DNA of 64,000 nucleotides from Miltoncostaea sp963762825 (GCA_963762825.1 CAVXLZ010000004.1:1-64000); one strand, 5' to 3'; shown: positions 1 to 9,479, counted from the stretch's first letter. The notes: generated from the sequence alone by a model not told the origin. Program-made: numbers and translations.

Positions 1-849
1 TGGAGTCTCACTGAAAGCAACCGAGAAACCCCGTGGAGTTAATAGATTAATTAATAATTCAAGGTCTTCTATTACGGACTTTGGCCGACGAAACTTGTAT
101 CTATAATCGTCTCGTCCTCTTGGATAATGAATTCAGAGTTATCGATGCGGCCTTCTTCACTTTGAACTCGTCACGTTCTTACTGAATTGAGGTGTCAAGT
201 GTTGCTCAAGAAAGAGGTCAGGGCATCTTTTGACCAAGAGCGTTGCTAGAAGCGGATCCTCCTTGTCAAAAATAGGTCCTCCATGAGGGTATTGAACATC
301 GAGGTTTCGAGGAAGAGCTCAAGGAAGGCTTCACAGCTCTTCGATACAGTTTTTTAGAACGTGTTCGGGAACCTTTGCCACATTAACTTCACGCTTGTTG
401 GAAAGGTACGTGGTTCAAATGCTGCGTCTCTTCTGGACCCTGGAATAATACAACGAAGGTGAGTTGTTCCTCGACAGCGTGGCAGATCTGCATGCATGCA
501 AACTCTTGCTCCTGGTCAGGCACCAGCACCACATTCTTCTCTTCTGCCATTAGCGTTCTGAAGTTCGTCCGTGGGTCGATTGGTCATTCGGGAACTTCTA
601 GCTCTGGGTCCTGAAACTTTCGGCAGTCGTCCATGATCGAAGTTTCGGAGAATGTCGCTCGACCACCCACTCTCTCGGCTTTTGCGTTGTTGCCAAACAC
701 GTCGCTGTTCCCTCTACTCTCATTCCAGTTCCGTTTCGGTCAAGGAGATCTACGTCTCTAAATTCCTGCCGCCTTCGATAGCCGCATTTTGTCGTAGTCT
801 TCTCCGAGCCACTCCGTTCCGGGGAAAGCAGGTCCCGAACCGTAGCGCA
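1..849. other. A+T-rich stretch without a recognisable gene
   Basis: The first roughly 780 bases are visibly richer in A+T than the rest of the window and hold no long open frame typical of the neighbouring genes. The only methionine-started frame I could follow is a 53-codon one on the minus strand (550 down to 389). It resembles no family I know and runs into stops in all directions. The stretch may be foreign DNA, a degraded gene or an assembly join. Base composition changes to the local high G+C near 780-850, where the oxidoreductase gene ends. Confidence 0.5.
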
Positions 850-1836
850 TCAGACATCGCCCCCGACCCGCAGGACGACCTTTCCGACGGTCGTGTCACC
901 GGCCACGAGGCGGTGGGCATCCGGCGGCCTCGGCGAGAGGCATCACCCGCTCCACGATGGGGCGCAGGCGTCCGTCGGCGAACCGAGGCACGCCCCAGGC
1001 GGCGAACTCCGCTGCGAGGTCGGCCTTCTCGGCGGCCGTACGCGCCCGCAGCGTGCTGGCGCGCACCGTGGCCTGAAGGGGGAGCAGCGCCGCGAGTCGA
1101 CCTCCGCCCGGCTTCCACCGACGAGACCGACCAGCGAGATCCGGCCCAGGCGCGCCAGTGAGCGCACGTTCTCGCTCCAATAGGCGGCGCCCACCAGATC
1201 GAGGATCACGTCGGCACCGAGGCCCCCGGTCGCCGCGCGCACCCCGTCGGCGAAGCTCCCCTCACGCACCACCAGGCAGCGCGCCCCGAGCTCCTCCACG
1301 GCTGCGGCCTTACCGGGGCCGCGCACCGTGCCGATGGTCCGAGCGCCGAGCTCCCGCGCCACCTGGAGGGCCGCCGTGCCCACGCCGCTTCCCGCCGCGT
1401 GCACCAGGAGGGTCTCCCCGGCGCTCAGGCGGGTCAGTCGTCGCAGCGATAGCCAGGCGGTCAGGAACACCTCCGGTATCGCGGCGGCCTCGGTCAGGTC
1501 CATGTCCTGCGGAACCGGCATCAGCTGTCCGGCAGGGACCGCCACCCGCTCTGCGTAGCCCCCGCCCGCCAGCAGGGCCATCGCCCGATCACCCACCTCC
1601 CAGCCTCTCGCCCCCGCCCCCACCTGCACGACGGTGCCGGCGGCCTCCAGGCCCAGGATCTCGCTGGCGCCCGGCGGAGGCGGGTAGCGGCCCTCGCGCT
1701 GCATCAGGTCGGCGCGGTTGACCGCGGTCGCCGCGACCGCCAGCACGATCTCACCCTCGGCCGGGTTCGGATCGGCCACCTCGTCGAGGCGGAGCATCTC
1801 CGGGCCGCCCGGTTCCGCCACGACGACCGCCCTCAT
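850..1836 (-). pseudogene. Zinc-type/quinone oxidoreductase (MDR superfamily), two frameshifts
   Basis: The reading starts MRAVVVAEPGGPEMLRL and follows the NADPH:quinone oxidoreductase branch of the medium-chain dehydrogenases. An N-terminal GroES-like part with NRADLMQREG is followed by a Rossmann domain with the nucleotide motif HAAGSGVGTAALQVA near residue 145. These enzymes use NAD(P)H to reduce quinones or enones in the cytosol. The frame breaks near 1105 (after VGGSRAEVD) and again near 900. The missing pieces (LLPLQATVRASTLRAR, then AHRLVAGDTTVGKVVLRV) sit in the other frames, so a full-length protein of about 325 aa is reconstructed by correcting two indels, ending at 850. Its ATG overlaps the stop of the small upstream gene by ATGA, so the two are co-transcribed. 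The breaks could be real or sequencing errors. Confidence 0.8.
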
Positions 1837-2039
1837 CGTCGCCGCTCACGATATCTGCCCACGATAACACCGGCGATCGCCCCCACCGCTGCACCCACAC
1901 CGGCTGCGAGGTCGGCGCCGGTGGCGAGTGCGAGCACGGTGCCGAGCGCGAGCCCGACGGCCGCGCCGTAGGAGGTCCATGCCAGGCGCCGGATCGGGTT
2001 CGCGGAAGCCGGCGGGGTCGGGCGGCGATCGCGCTCCAT
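1833..2039 (-). CDS. Small glycine/alanine-rich membrane protein
   Basis: A 68-aa protein whose stop overlaps the ATG of the oxidoreductase (ATGA), so the two form one unit. After a basic N-terminus (MERDRRPTPP) there are two hydrophobic, glycine/alanine-rich stretches at about residues 24-40 and 44-60, and it ends in a basic tail RYRERRR. This is typical of a two-helix inner-membrane peptide. An alternative ATG lies six codons upstream at 2057. I do not recognise a family and the role is unknown. Confidence 0.55.
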   Translation of the reverse strand: MERDRRPTPPASANPIRRLAWTSYGAAVGLALGTVLALATGADLAAGVGAAVGAIAGVIVGRYRERRR

Positions 2040-2201
2040 GGCCGGGGATGTTGTCATGCCGCCCGATCCGAGGACCGGACCAGCGCCGCGCGCGTCGAGT
2101 GCGGGTTTTCCGTGGACGGCGCTCGGGCCGGCGCGGACGCCGAGGGGCGCCCGGCCGGTCACCCTCGGTCCATCCGAGAGGTCCCGCACGACAGGAGACC
2201 G

Positions 2202-2642
2202 GTGCCCGCCCCGTACGCCAAGATCGCCTGCTTCATCGACCAGGATCCGGCCTCCGAGGCGATCCTCGCCGAGGCGCTCGCCCTTCGGGCGACCTCGCCG
2301 GGCGAGCTCCACATGGTGCATGTCGCACCGACGCCGTGGCCGCTCTACGCCGACATGTACGCGATCGCCTATCCGATCGAGGACGTCGTGCAGGGCGCCC
2401 GGCGCTGGCTGGAAGAGCAGGCGGTGCAGGTTCCGGGCGCCATCCCGACGCTGCTCGAGGGCTGGGCGCCGGGGGCGGCGTGCGACTTCCTCGATCGCGA
2501 GGAGATCGACCTCTGCGTGGCGGCGGCCCATCGCGGGCGCTTCGAGCGCGCGATCCTCGGCGGATTCGCGTCCCATCTGGCCTACCACGCCCGTTGCTCG
2601 GTCCTTCTGGTGCATCCCCGCCCGGTCGCCGAGAGCGGGTGA
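2202..2642 (+). CDS. Universal stress protein (UspA) family
   Basis: A 146-aa single-domain protein of UspA type: an opening strand KIACFIDQDPASEAIL, a central HMVHVAP strand, and the usual C-terminal end ILGGFASHLAYHARCSVLLVHP, where the nucleotide-binding loop lies. Usp proteins bind ATP or AMP and accumulate under stress; no target can be read from sequence. I chose the GTG at 2202 because an AGGAG lies just upstream (2193-2197). The open frame reaches back to an ATG at 2112, but that extension looks unlike the family. RNase Z follows 13 bases downstream on the same strand, suggesting co-transcription. Confidence 0.8.
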   Translation: MPAPYAKIACFIDQDPASEAILAEALALRATSPGELHMVHVAPTPWPLYADMYAIAYPIEDVVQGARRWLEEQAVQVPGAIPTLLEGWAPGAACDFLDREEIDLCVAAAHRGRFERAILGGFASHLAYHARCSVLLVHPRPVAESG

Positions 2643-2655
2643 GGGGGCTGCTCCG

Positions 2656-3648
2656 TTGACCCACGCCCGCGCGGGGGTGGGCGGGCCGCCATCGCTGACG
2701 GTCGTCTTCCTGGGCACGGGCGCGCGCTGGCCCACCCCGGAGCGTGGCGTGGCGTCGGCCGTCGTCACGCGCGGACCGGACCACCTGCTGGTCGACTGCG
2801 GAGAGGGGACCCAGCGCCAGATGATGCTCTCCATTCCCGGTCTGCGGCGGCTGCGGACGATTCTCATCACGCACTGCCATCCCGATCACGTGCTCGGGCT
2901 CCCCGGTCTGCTCCTCAGTCTCCCCGAATCGCGCGATGAGCCCCTCTCCATCCTCGGGCCGCCGGGTCTCGCCGCGGTCGTGGCGGATCTGCGCGGCCAC
3001 GTGGGCGATCTGAGCTTCCCGCTCGAGGTGCGCGAGGTCGAGTCCGGGGGTGCAGAGCTGCATGACGGTTACCGACTGGTGGGCCTGGAAGCCGACCACG
3101 ATTGCCCGGCGCTCGGGTGGGCGCTCGTCGAGGACCCTCTCCCCGGCCACCTCAGCGACGCCCGCCTGAACGACCGGGGCGTTCCTCCCGGACCCGAGCG
3201 GGAGCGGCTGGTCGGCGGGGAGCCGGTGGTCACCGCCGCCGGGAAGACGGTCACCCCCGCGGAGGTGACCGGACCGTCACGGCCCGGCAGGGCGGTCGTC
3301 TTCTCCGGCGACACCCGCCCGGCCGCGGCGATCGAGCGGGCGGCCACCGGGGCCGACCTCCTGATCCACGAGGCGACCTTCCTGGAGGCCGACCGGGACC
3401 TGGCGGCCCGCACCGGCCACTCCACGGCAGCCCAGGCGGCGAACCTCGCGGCGCGGGCGGGGGTGGGCATGCTGGCGCTCACGCATCGCTCGACCCGCTA
3501 TCCGCGCGATGAGGTCCTGGCCGAGGCCCGGACGGCCTTCGGGCCCACGGTCGCGCCGGTGGACCTCGACGCGATCGAGGTCCACCTGCCCGAGCGGGGT
3601 CCGCCCCGCCTCCTGCCCGGCGGCGGCCGCGCGCACCCCGGCTCCTGA
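2656..3648 (+). CDS. rnz: Ribonuclease Z-like metallo-beta-lactamase-fold nuclease
   Basis: 330 aa from a TTG at 2656, preceded by a GA/G-rich ribosome site. It has the ordered RNase Z signatures: FLGTGARWPTPERG near the start, DCGEGTQRQM, the metal site THCHPDHVLGLPG near residue 72, VFSGDTRP near 217, HEATF near 238 and LTHRSTRY near 275. RNase Z matures tRNA 3' ends by cutting after the discriminator base, using two zinc ions. The stretch between the two metal halves is rather acidic and proline-rich, consistent with a loosely conserved exosite. It directly follows the UspA gene. A GTG a few codons inside is an alternative start. Confidence 0.85.
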   Translation: MTHARAGVGGPPSLTVVFLGTGARWPTPERGVASAVVTRGPDHLLVDCGEGTQRQMMLSIPGLRRLRTILITHCHPDHVLGLPGLLLSLPESRDEPLSILGPPGLAAVVADLRGHVGDLSFPLEVREVESGGAELHDGYRLVGLEADHDCPALGWALVEDPLPGHLSDARLNDRGVPPGPERERLVGGEPVVTAAGKTVTPAEVTGPSRPGRAVVFSGDTRPAAAIERAATGADLLIHEATFLEADRDLAARTGHSTAAQAANLAARAGVGMLALTHRSTRYPRDEVLAEARTAFGPTVAPVDLDAIEVHLPERGPPRLLPGGGRAHPGS

Positions 3649-3682
3649 CGCGACGGATCGAGCCGCGGTTCTCCGCGGGTGT

Positions 3683-4157
3683 TCACCGCCCGTCGGCGGC
3701 GGCGTGGAGCGCGGCGAGGTCGATCTTCCCCATCCCGAGGATGGCCGCCATGGCGCGGTGCGGGCGCCCCTCGTCCGGATCGCCGAGGAGCTCCTCCATC
3801 CCGATCGGGCAGACCTGCCAGGAGAGGCCGTACCGGTCCTTCACCCATCCGCACGGACCCTCCACGCCGCCCGCGCCGAGCGCCGCCCAGTAGTAGTCGA
3901 TCTCGTCCTGGTCGGAGCAGGCGACGAGGAACGAGACCGCCTCGTCGAACGTGAACTGGGGGCCGCCGTTGATCGCGGTGAACGCCTGGCCGTCGAGGAC
4001 GAAGTTCGACCGTCATGACCGTTCCGGCCTCTCGCGGCCCCGCCTGGCCGTAGTGCGTGATGCCGGCGATACGCGAGTTCGGGAACACGGAGGTGTAGAA
4101 CGCGGCGGCCTCCTGCGCCTGGTCGTCGAACCAGAGGTTCGGAGTGATTCTCGGCAT
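3683..4157 (-). CDS. VOC/PhnB-type glyoxalase-fold protein, one frameshift
   Basis: The protein begins MPRITPNLWFDDQAQEAAAFY after a good GAGGAG site and belongs to the PhnB-like (3-demethylubiquinone methyltransferase-type) VOC proteins. The family signature INGGPQFTFDEAVSFLV and the end segment GPCGWVKDRYGLSWQV are present. The frame breaks near 4010 because of one extra C (GTCGAACTTC where the family predicts GTCGAGTTC). Restoring it gives about 157 aa ending LAALHAAADGR. Function of this subfamily is unknown; many members are small dimeric cytosolic proteins. It is convergent with rnz and about 75 bases upstream of the TrkH gene end on the same strand. Confidence 0.8.
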
Positions 4158-4233
4158 GGTGCTCCTCTCCTGGGTGTGATCCGCTTCCCCACGACCGCGG
4201 CGGCGGGCGAGGATCATCGGCACGCCGGGTCCA

Positions 4234-5596
4234 TCAGCCCACGAGCGGCCTCTCCTCGGGGTGGTGGTAGAGCGGGGCCTGCTCGCGCAGCATCAACGCG
4301 ACGAAGAGCGTCAGAGGTCCCACCCTGCCGATCAGCATCAGGGGCATCAGGAGCGCCTGGCCCACGGCGTTCAGGTCAGGCGTCAGGCCGGTGCTGAGGC
4401 CGACTGTGGCGAACGCCGAGATGCACTCGAACAGGGCGGGGGAGAGCGCCAGGTCGTTAGTGGCCATGAGGGTCAGGGTGGCGATCACGACCACGTTGAG
4501 CGAGACCACCGCCACGGTGAGCGCCTGGCGCTCCGACACGGCCGGAATCGCCCTGCGGAAGGCGCCGACCTCCCCGCCGCGCAGCTCGGCCCACACCACC
4601 AGTACCAGCACGGCGAGCGTCGTGACCTTGAGCCCGCCCGCGGTGCCGCCGCTCCCCCCCGCCGGCGAACATGAGCATGTCGGTGGAGAGCAGCGTCTCC
4701 GGGGTCGCGGCGCCGTAGTCGATCGCGTTGAAGCCTGCGGTGCGCGGCATCACGGCGGCGAAGAACCCGGCCAGCAGGCGCCCGGGGCCCGAATGGGCGC
4801 CGATCGTCGCCTCGTTGCCCCACTCGAAGAGCGTGATGACGAGGGTCCCGACCACCAGGAGCGCCGCCGAGGCCATCAGGGTCAGCTTGGTGTGGAGGCT
4901 CCAGCGGCGAGGGCGCCGCGCACCCCCGCGCAGGTCCATCCACACCGGGAAGCCGAGCCCGCCGACGATCACCGCCGCGGCGACGGGCAGCAGGACCCAC
5001 CCGTCGGTGGCGAACCCGATCAGGTTGTCCGAGTAGATCGAGAAGCCGGCGTTGTTGAACGCGGAGACGCCATGGAAGAGCCCCTCCCAGAGCGCATCGC
5101 CCGCCGGGCGTCCCTCTGCCCACAGCCGTCCGCCGATCGCTCCGCTCGTCAGGGCCTCGCACCCGAGGCTGAAGAGCACGATGGTCGCCAGAAGCCGCTT
5201 CAGGTCACCCAGGTTGGGCGTGTGCGTCTCGGTCTGTGCCGCCATCCGGCCGGCGAGGCCCATCCGGCGCGCCGCGAAGACCAGGAGCAGCGAGGCGCTC
5301 GTCATGATGCCGAGCCCGCCGATCTGGATCAGCACGAGGATCACGCCCTGGCCGAACGGGGTCCAGTAGGTCGCCGTGTCGACCGTCGCCAGGCCGGTGA
5401 CGGTGATCGCCGAGGTCGCCGTGAACAGCGCCGTCTCGAACGGCGGTCCACCGGGCCCCGTCGTCGCGACGGGCATCCTCAGGAGTGCGGCGCCCACCAG
5501 GATGGCGATCACGAAACCGGCCACCACCAGGCGGGTGGGGTGGCGCAGGAAGCGCGGGCGGCGCTGTGCGACCGGCAATAGCGCTCCCGTTGGCAT
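4234..5596 (-). CDS. TrkH/KtrB-family potassium transporter subunit, one frameshift
   Basis: A polytopic membrane protein with the four pore-loop repeats of the Trk/Ktr family: SAITVTGLAT, NNAGFSIYSD, MPRTAGFNAI and ATVGLSTGLTP, each supplying the filter glycine. It would move K+ across the inner membrane, normally with a cytosolic RCK subunit (TrkA/KtrA); no such gene lies nearby. Corrected length is about 453 aa. The frame is lost near 4660, where a run of seven C on the plus strand codes the loop MFAGGGSGGTAGGLK; six would keep the frame, so a homopolymer error is the simplest reading. Upstream 5597-5761 is non-coding and I found no convincing riboswitch there. Confidence 0.85.
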
Positions 5597-5761
5597 GCAG
5601 AGGGCGGCAATGAGCCGGGCGATTATCGCAGCCGGAAGCCGGTCTCACGTCCCGGGCTCCCCACGGATGTGCCGACGTCGTCGTCGAGTTCGGCGGCGCA
5701 GGCGAGAGCGGGCGACCCGGCGAGAGTGCCCGCGCGGGACCGGCTGGGTGCTTCCGAGTGA

Positions 5762-6001
5762 CTACGCGGGGCTTGGGACTCCGGTCAGCGCGGCCGGCAG
5801 GGCCGTGCTGTAGACCTCCGCGACGCGCTGCAGGGCCACTTCCTCGCTGGGCGCCTCGACGTCAACGCTGACCGCGAGCTGGTCGTGAACATCGTGGACG
5901 GTGAAGCCCTCGGCCGTGAGCGCGAGCCACACCTCGTGGACCGCCCGGGTCGATACGCAAGGCAGTGGTGCGTCGGGGTGCAGCCGCACGGTGATGGTCA
6001 T
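5762..6001 (-). CDS. Small conserved-looking protein, 79 aa
   Basis: Start MTITVRLHPDAPLP is preceded by GAGGA at good spacing; an ATG five codons earlier is possible. The sequence alternates beta-like and helical stretches (EVWLALTAEGFTVHDV, LAVSVDVEAPSEEVALQRVAEVYSTAL), compatible with a small ferredoxin-like or ACT-like fold, but I cannot assign a family. It stands alone between the TrkH gene and the tRNA-Leu remnant, reading toward TrkH. Confidence 0.5.
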   Translation of the reverse strand: MTITVRLHPDAPLPCVSTRAVHEVWLALTAEGFTVHDVHDQLAVSVDVEAPSEEVALQRVAEVYSTALPAALTGVPSPA

Positions 6002-6215
6002 CGGGTCTTCCTCCAAGCAGGTATGAGGTCACCCCGACCGTAGGCCCGAGCCGGTCTCCCGCGCACGTCCCAGCCGGTTAGTCCGGACGGCTAGACCGAA
6101 GGGGCGTCCCCTCCCTGTATGGCGGGAGCGCGGCCTCACACCGGTGTCCTTCGCGCGCGGGCCCGCCCGGGTCGGATCTCCCGGAGATCGCCTTCGCCGC
6201 GCCGGAAGGTCCCCA

Positions 6216-6284
6216 TGGGGACGGTGGGAATCGAACCCACACGAGGTTTCCCTCAGCGGTGTTTGAGACCGCGGCGTCTGCCGG
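6216..6284 (-). tRNA. tRNA-Leu (CAA) 3' remnant, probable attachment site
   Basis: On the minus strand there is a complete anticodon arm (GCGGT, loop CTCAAAC, ACCGC), a long variable arm, a perfect T arm (GTGGG TTCGATT CCCAC) and the acceptor 3' strand CGTCCCC plus A. The matching 5' acceptor strand GGGGACG and the 5' side of the D arm are absent: upstream of GGCAGACGCC the sequence is unrelated. It is therefore a 3' fragment rather than a working gene. With a tyrosine integrase 1.3 kb away on the 5' side, the simplest reading is the displaced tRNA end left at one junction of an integrated element. Confidence 0.65.
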
Positions 6285-6351
6285 GGAAACGGCGTGACGA
6301 AGGGCGATCCGAGAGAGTGCGGGCCAGTAGATGGGCCAGTCCGCGTGCCGG

Positions 6352-6810
6352 TCAGCGGCCTCGGCGTCGCTGGAGTGCTCTCGGCGGCAACCGGCGTGTG
6401 TTAGCGGACGATGTGCCGTTTGCGAGGGGTCCAGACTCCGAACTCGCCACGGTGTACCGACGGATCGTTCCGGGTTCCTGCAGTTGGATACGGTGCGCCC
6501 ATCGCTGAACCACGTCCCATTGCCACGACTCCTCGTCGTATCCGCTTGGGTAGGCGGTGTTGACAGTGGCCAGTGTGACCCCGAGTTCGGCGAGCAGGTC
6601 TCCGTGTTCCGCAGGCATATTGTCGTCTGCGGTGACGAGCACGCAGTCCGGGTACCGCTCCATCAGCGGCGGAAGTAGTTCGTCGTCGTCGAGGCCGTTG
6701 AGTCCCGTTTCGTAGAGCGACCGGGCTGCGCGCCTCCGCCTCTTCAGTTCTCGGGCGATTCGCCGCGCGTTGAGGGACTCGTTGACGACCACTAGACGCG
6801 CATTGGGCAA
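6352..6810 (-). CDS. DUF5615 PIN-like putative toxin
   Basis: 152 aa from a TTG 7 bases after the stop of the upstream antitoxin-like gene. The beginning RLVVVNESLNARRIARELKRR and the segments GLNGLDDDELLPPLMERYPDCVLVTADDNMP match the Mut7-C/DUF5615 PIN-like fold, proposed as ribonuclease toxins next to DUF433 antitoxins. Family members usually start with a LLLDEN strand. Here the acidic residue is Asn (VVVNES), so one expected catalytic carboxylate is missing unless this is a base error. The C-terminal 40 residues (after TIRRYTVAS) look unlike the family and may be frame-shifted read-through. Confidence 0.6.
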   Translation of the reverse strand: MPNARLVVVNESLNARRIARELKRRRRAARSLYETGLNGLDDDELLPPLMERYPDCVLVTADDNMPAEHGDLLAELGVTLATVNTAYPSGYDEESWQWDVVQRWAHRIQLQEPGTIRRYTVASSESGPLANGTSSANTRRLPPRALQRRRGR

Positions 6811-6817
6811 GGCGCGC

Positions 6818-7525
6818 CTACGCCGCCTCGGCCTCGTACCTCGTAGTCACATCCCACCACCGGTACGCGTCCTCGATCTCTTTCGGCGAGAGGTTGTAGT
6901 CCGACCTCGGATCCTCTGGCCTTCTTTGGAGCGGGAGAGCTGCCCAACCTTCTCAGCGGGCACCCGTCGGCCTCGAATCGTCGGTCTCCCGCTCAACCGG
7001 TCGGGATTCACTTCGATCTGGGTCACGTCCGGCAGTTCACGAATGGCCCACCCTCCCGCTGGAGCTGCCCACGGACCTCCCGGAGGTGGTCGGGAGCGAC
7101 GATCTGCTGCCATCCGCTTCCGGCACAGTAGATCGTGTCCGACTGCCGACTACGTCGTAAGCGCCTTCAGGTCGCGCCACGACTAGGTGCGCCGATCCGC
7201 CCAGCGCCTGGTCGTCCACAGACGATCCGGAAATCCTCGATCAGCCTCGTTCAATGGCCAATCGCCGTATTCGACCCGAAGCACGTTGACGGCGCGGCGA
7301 ATCGCTCGCTGGGGAACCCCCCAGAGAACGAGTTCATGGACCACCATCGTCTCAGCGACGTCCTGGTAGCTGTAGACACGGGGAAGATCACCGGGGTCGG
7401 ACTGGAAGACCGGATCAAGCCAGACGCGCCCACTGGCCGATCCTGTTCCCGGACGTGCCTGCCAAGCGTCCAACCTCATGCGCGAGGTAGAAGCCCCGAG
7501 GGCCCATCCTGACGACGTCGCCCAT
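6818..7525 (-). pseudogene. MerR-like HTH plus DUF433 antitoxin, several frameshifts
   Basis: Pieces in three frames line up as one protein. Its order is MGPRGFYLAHEVGRLAGTSG then NRIGQWARLA (N-terminal helix-turn-helix), PRVYSYQDVAETMVVHEL (MerR-like central part), RRAVNVLRVEYGDWPL, then GWAIRELPDVTQIEVNPDR and SGRPTIRGRRVPAEKV (DUF433), and finally YNLSPKEIEDAYRWWDVTTR ending at 6818. This is the known DUF433 antitoxin layout that precedes DUF5615 genes. At least three indels are needed to rejoin it (near 7430, 7210 and 6930). Starts at ATG 7525 or 7507 are both possible. It would bind DNA and autoregulate the pair if intact. Confidence 0.6.
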
Positions 7526-7541
7526 GCCTACCAGCCTAGCC

Positions 7542-8735
7542 TCACGACGCCCGGACCTGCGCGAGTCGGGCGGCAGCGTCTTCTGCGCGGTCGAGGTACA
7601 CATCGAGGAGCTTCGCCGCCTCACCCTCGTTCCCTGGCATCAGGTGACCGTATCGGTCGAGAGTGACAGCGATGTTCGCGTGGCCCATGTAGGTCGAGAG
7701 CGCCTTCGCGTTGACGCCCGCCGCGATCATCAGGCTCGCGAACGTGTGGCGGCACTCGTGGAGCGTGATCGGCGTCAGCCCGGCGCCCTCCAGGCCGCGC
7801 AGCGCGCTCGTCCGCAGGGCGGCCGTGTCGAACGGGCGGCCGTCCTCGCGACCGAAGGCGAGCCCGATGCGGCCGCTCGCCAGCTTGATGATCGAGCAGG
7901 TGCCCGCGGAGGACGGCGGGGATCGGCACGCGGCGCGTACCGGCGCGGGACTTCGGGGCGATGAACTCGTGCGCCTTCGGGTCGTAGGCGCGCAGGACGG
8001 AGATCGTGCCCCCGGCCAGGTCGATCGAGGACCATTCGAGCCCCTGTAACTCGCCCGCGCGCAGCCCGCCGTAGAGCGCGGTCGCCCAAATGGCGCGGTC
8101 GGCGGTCGAGGGGATGGCGGCGAGGAGCGCGCGCGGCCTCCTCCGGGTCGGCGATCCGGTCGCGACGGCCGCGGGGGCGGGTAGTTCGAGCCCGGTCGCG
8201 GGGTTCACGCCGAGCACTCCGCGAGAGACGGCGCGCCGGAAGATCACGCGCAGCGGCATCAGGGCGTTTCGGATCTGTCGAGGGGTCGAGCCCTTCGCCG
8301 AGCAGCCCATCGACGAAGCCGCTGGAGGTCGGCCCGGCCGATGTTCTCCAGCTTCGCGGCCCCGAGTGCGGGGAAGATCCGGCTCCGAAGGGCGGCCTCG
8401 TAGCCGGCCAGGGTCGAGGGCTTGAAGACGTCGCCCGAGCGGGTGCGGACGGTGCCCTCGCGCGCTCCGGTGAGCCAGCTCCTCGCCCGCGCGGAGCAGG
8501 GTGGTCCCGCTCGGCCCGCGTCGGATCCCGCGCCGGATGTCGCCGGTCGCGTCGGCGCGCCACGCCTTCGCGGCGGCGAGAGTAGGGAAGGTCTTCCGGA
8601 CCTTCGTCGCCGAGCGCCGGTCGTACGCCTCCGCGCGGTAGCTCGGGTCGCAGTTGCAGCGGCCGTCCTCGCGCGTGCGGCAGCTTCGGCCGTGGCGGAC
8701 GTCGATCCCGTCGTGCCGCGGGTAGGCTCGGACAT
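7542..8735 (-). pseudogene. Tyrosine recombinase (phage-type integrase), multiple frameshifts
   Basis: An ATG at 8735 follows AGGAGG. Segments in all three frames assemble into a complete integrase of about 390 aa: an N-terminal cysteine-containing piece, the core-binding domain FKPSTLAGYEAALRSRIFPA, and the catalytic domain with Arg in GGLRAGELQGLEW. Next come HECRHTF (H-x-x-R), GHANIAVTLDRYGHLMPG with the box-II His, and the Tyr nucleophile in DRYGHL. Such enzymes integrate elements at tRNA genes. At least five indels separate the pieces, so the gene is dead as written. It lies between the tRNA-Leu remnant and a small excisionase gene, the usual order at one end of an actinobacterial integrative element. 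Confidence 0.75.
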
Positions 8736-8812
8736 GTCCCGCACCTCCTCTTAGGTCGGGGCCACGGGGTCGGCCGTTGACGCGGCGCGGCCCCTCTTGC
8801 TGCGACCGTACA

Positions 8813-9019
8813 TCACCGGTTCCCCAGCGTCATCCCGGCCGAGCGATCGAGCCAGCGCTCCAGTTCGCCTGTCGGAACGAGCTTGCGCCGGCCACGCCGG
8901 ACGATCCGGATCTCGTGGGCGACGTGCTCGTCGAAGTAGTCTCGGCCGACTCCCAGGGACGCGGCGGCCTCGTCCGGCGACAGCGCGAGACGGGGGACGG
9001 GAGAAGGCGCCTCGGTCAT
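8813..9019 (-). CDS. Excisionase/MerR-type DNA-binding protein
   Basis: 68 aa starting MTEAPSPVPRLALSPDEAAA with AGGAGG upstream. LSPDEAAASLGVGRDYFDEHV followed by RIVRRGRRKLVPTGELERWL is the classic excisionase-family helix-turn-helix, whose final helix anchors a DNA-bending wing. It would act with the adjacent integrase in excision or regulate the element. Its ATG overlaps the stop of the next upstream gene (ATGA at 9016-9019), so both were one operon reading toward the integrase. This copy is intact although its neighbours are not. Confidence 0.75.
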   Translation of the reverse strand: MTEAPSPVPRLALSPDEAAASLGVGRDYFDEHVAHEIRIVRRGRRKLVPTGELERWLDRSAGMTLGNR

Positions 9020-9397
9020 CGAGACACCTCCTCGAGGAACACCCCGAGGAGGTGTTGGGCGGCCCGGCCCATCATCGCCGCGGGATAGACAGCAACGCTC
9101 CCCGCCGTCACTTTCGCAGTCGCCAATGTGAACGCGACCTCTTTCCGCAGGAGGCGCAACCAGAAGTCGATCACCGGCGCCTGCCCCATTCGCCCCGGAC
9201 CCGCCAAAGGTAGGCCGACACCTGACTGCCTGTTCTGGCGAACGGATCTGGCCCTGAAGGTGCTCGCGCCGCGAAGCACGTTGCCGAGCGTCGAGGGATT
9301 GGCGTGGAGGTTCGCCGGCGAGATCCCGCACGGTCATCCCGCGAGCGCCTGCCAGTACCAGACGCGAGAACGCTCGCCGCGCGATGTCGTCGAGCAT
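9016..9397 (-). CDS. Small HTH protein of the integrative element, one frameshift
   Basis: Correcting one indel near 9325 joins MLDDIARRAFSRLVLAGARG, TVRDLAGE, LHANPSTLGNVLRG and the tail VIDFWLRLLRKEVAFTLATA to FLEEVSR, about 126 aa. The middle (MTVRDLAGELHANPSTLGNVL) looks like a winged-helix or HTH unit, with an inserted STFRARSVRQNRQSG segment. The stop at 9016 overlaps the excisionase ATG, which argues that this reading is the real gene. No named family comes to mind; it is probably an element-encoded regulator. Confidence 0.5.
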
Positions 9398-9479
9398 CGG
9401 CGTCTCGTACACGGCCCGTCTCACGGCGCATTCCGAATCGGGAAGCCATCGGGATCGAGGATCGGATCCCCGTCGCGTG

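Noticed and set aside
1158..1721. Long Pro/Arg-rich frames antisense to real genes across the window
   Set aside because: They mirror genes with clear family motifs and show the composition expected from high G+C on the opposite strand.
5597..5761. Possible ydaO-type (cyclic di-AMP) riboswitch before the TrkH/KtrB gene
   Set aside because: The position would make sense for a potassium transporter, but the conserved blocks of that riboswitch are not present; only scattered GGGGA and GC-rich stems are.
6216..6284. Functional tRNA-Leu
   Set aside because: The 5' acceptor strand and half of the D arm are missing, so no complete cloverleaf can form.
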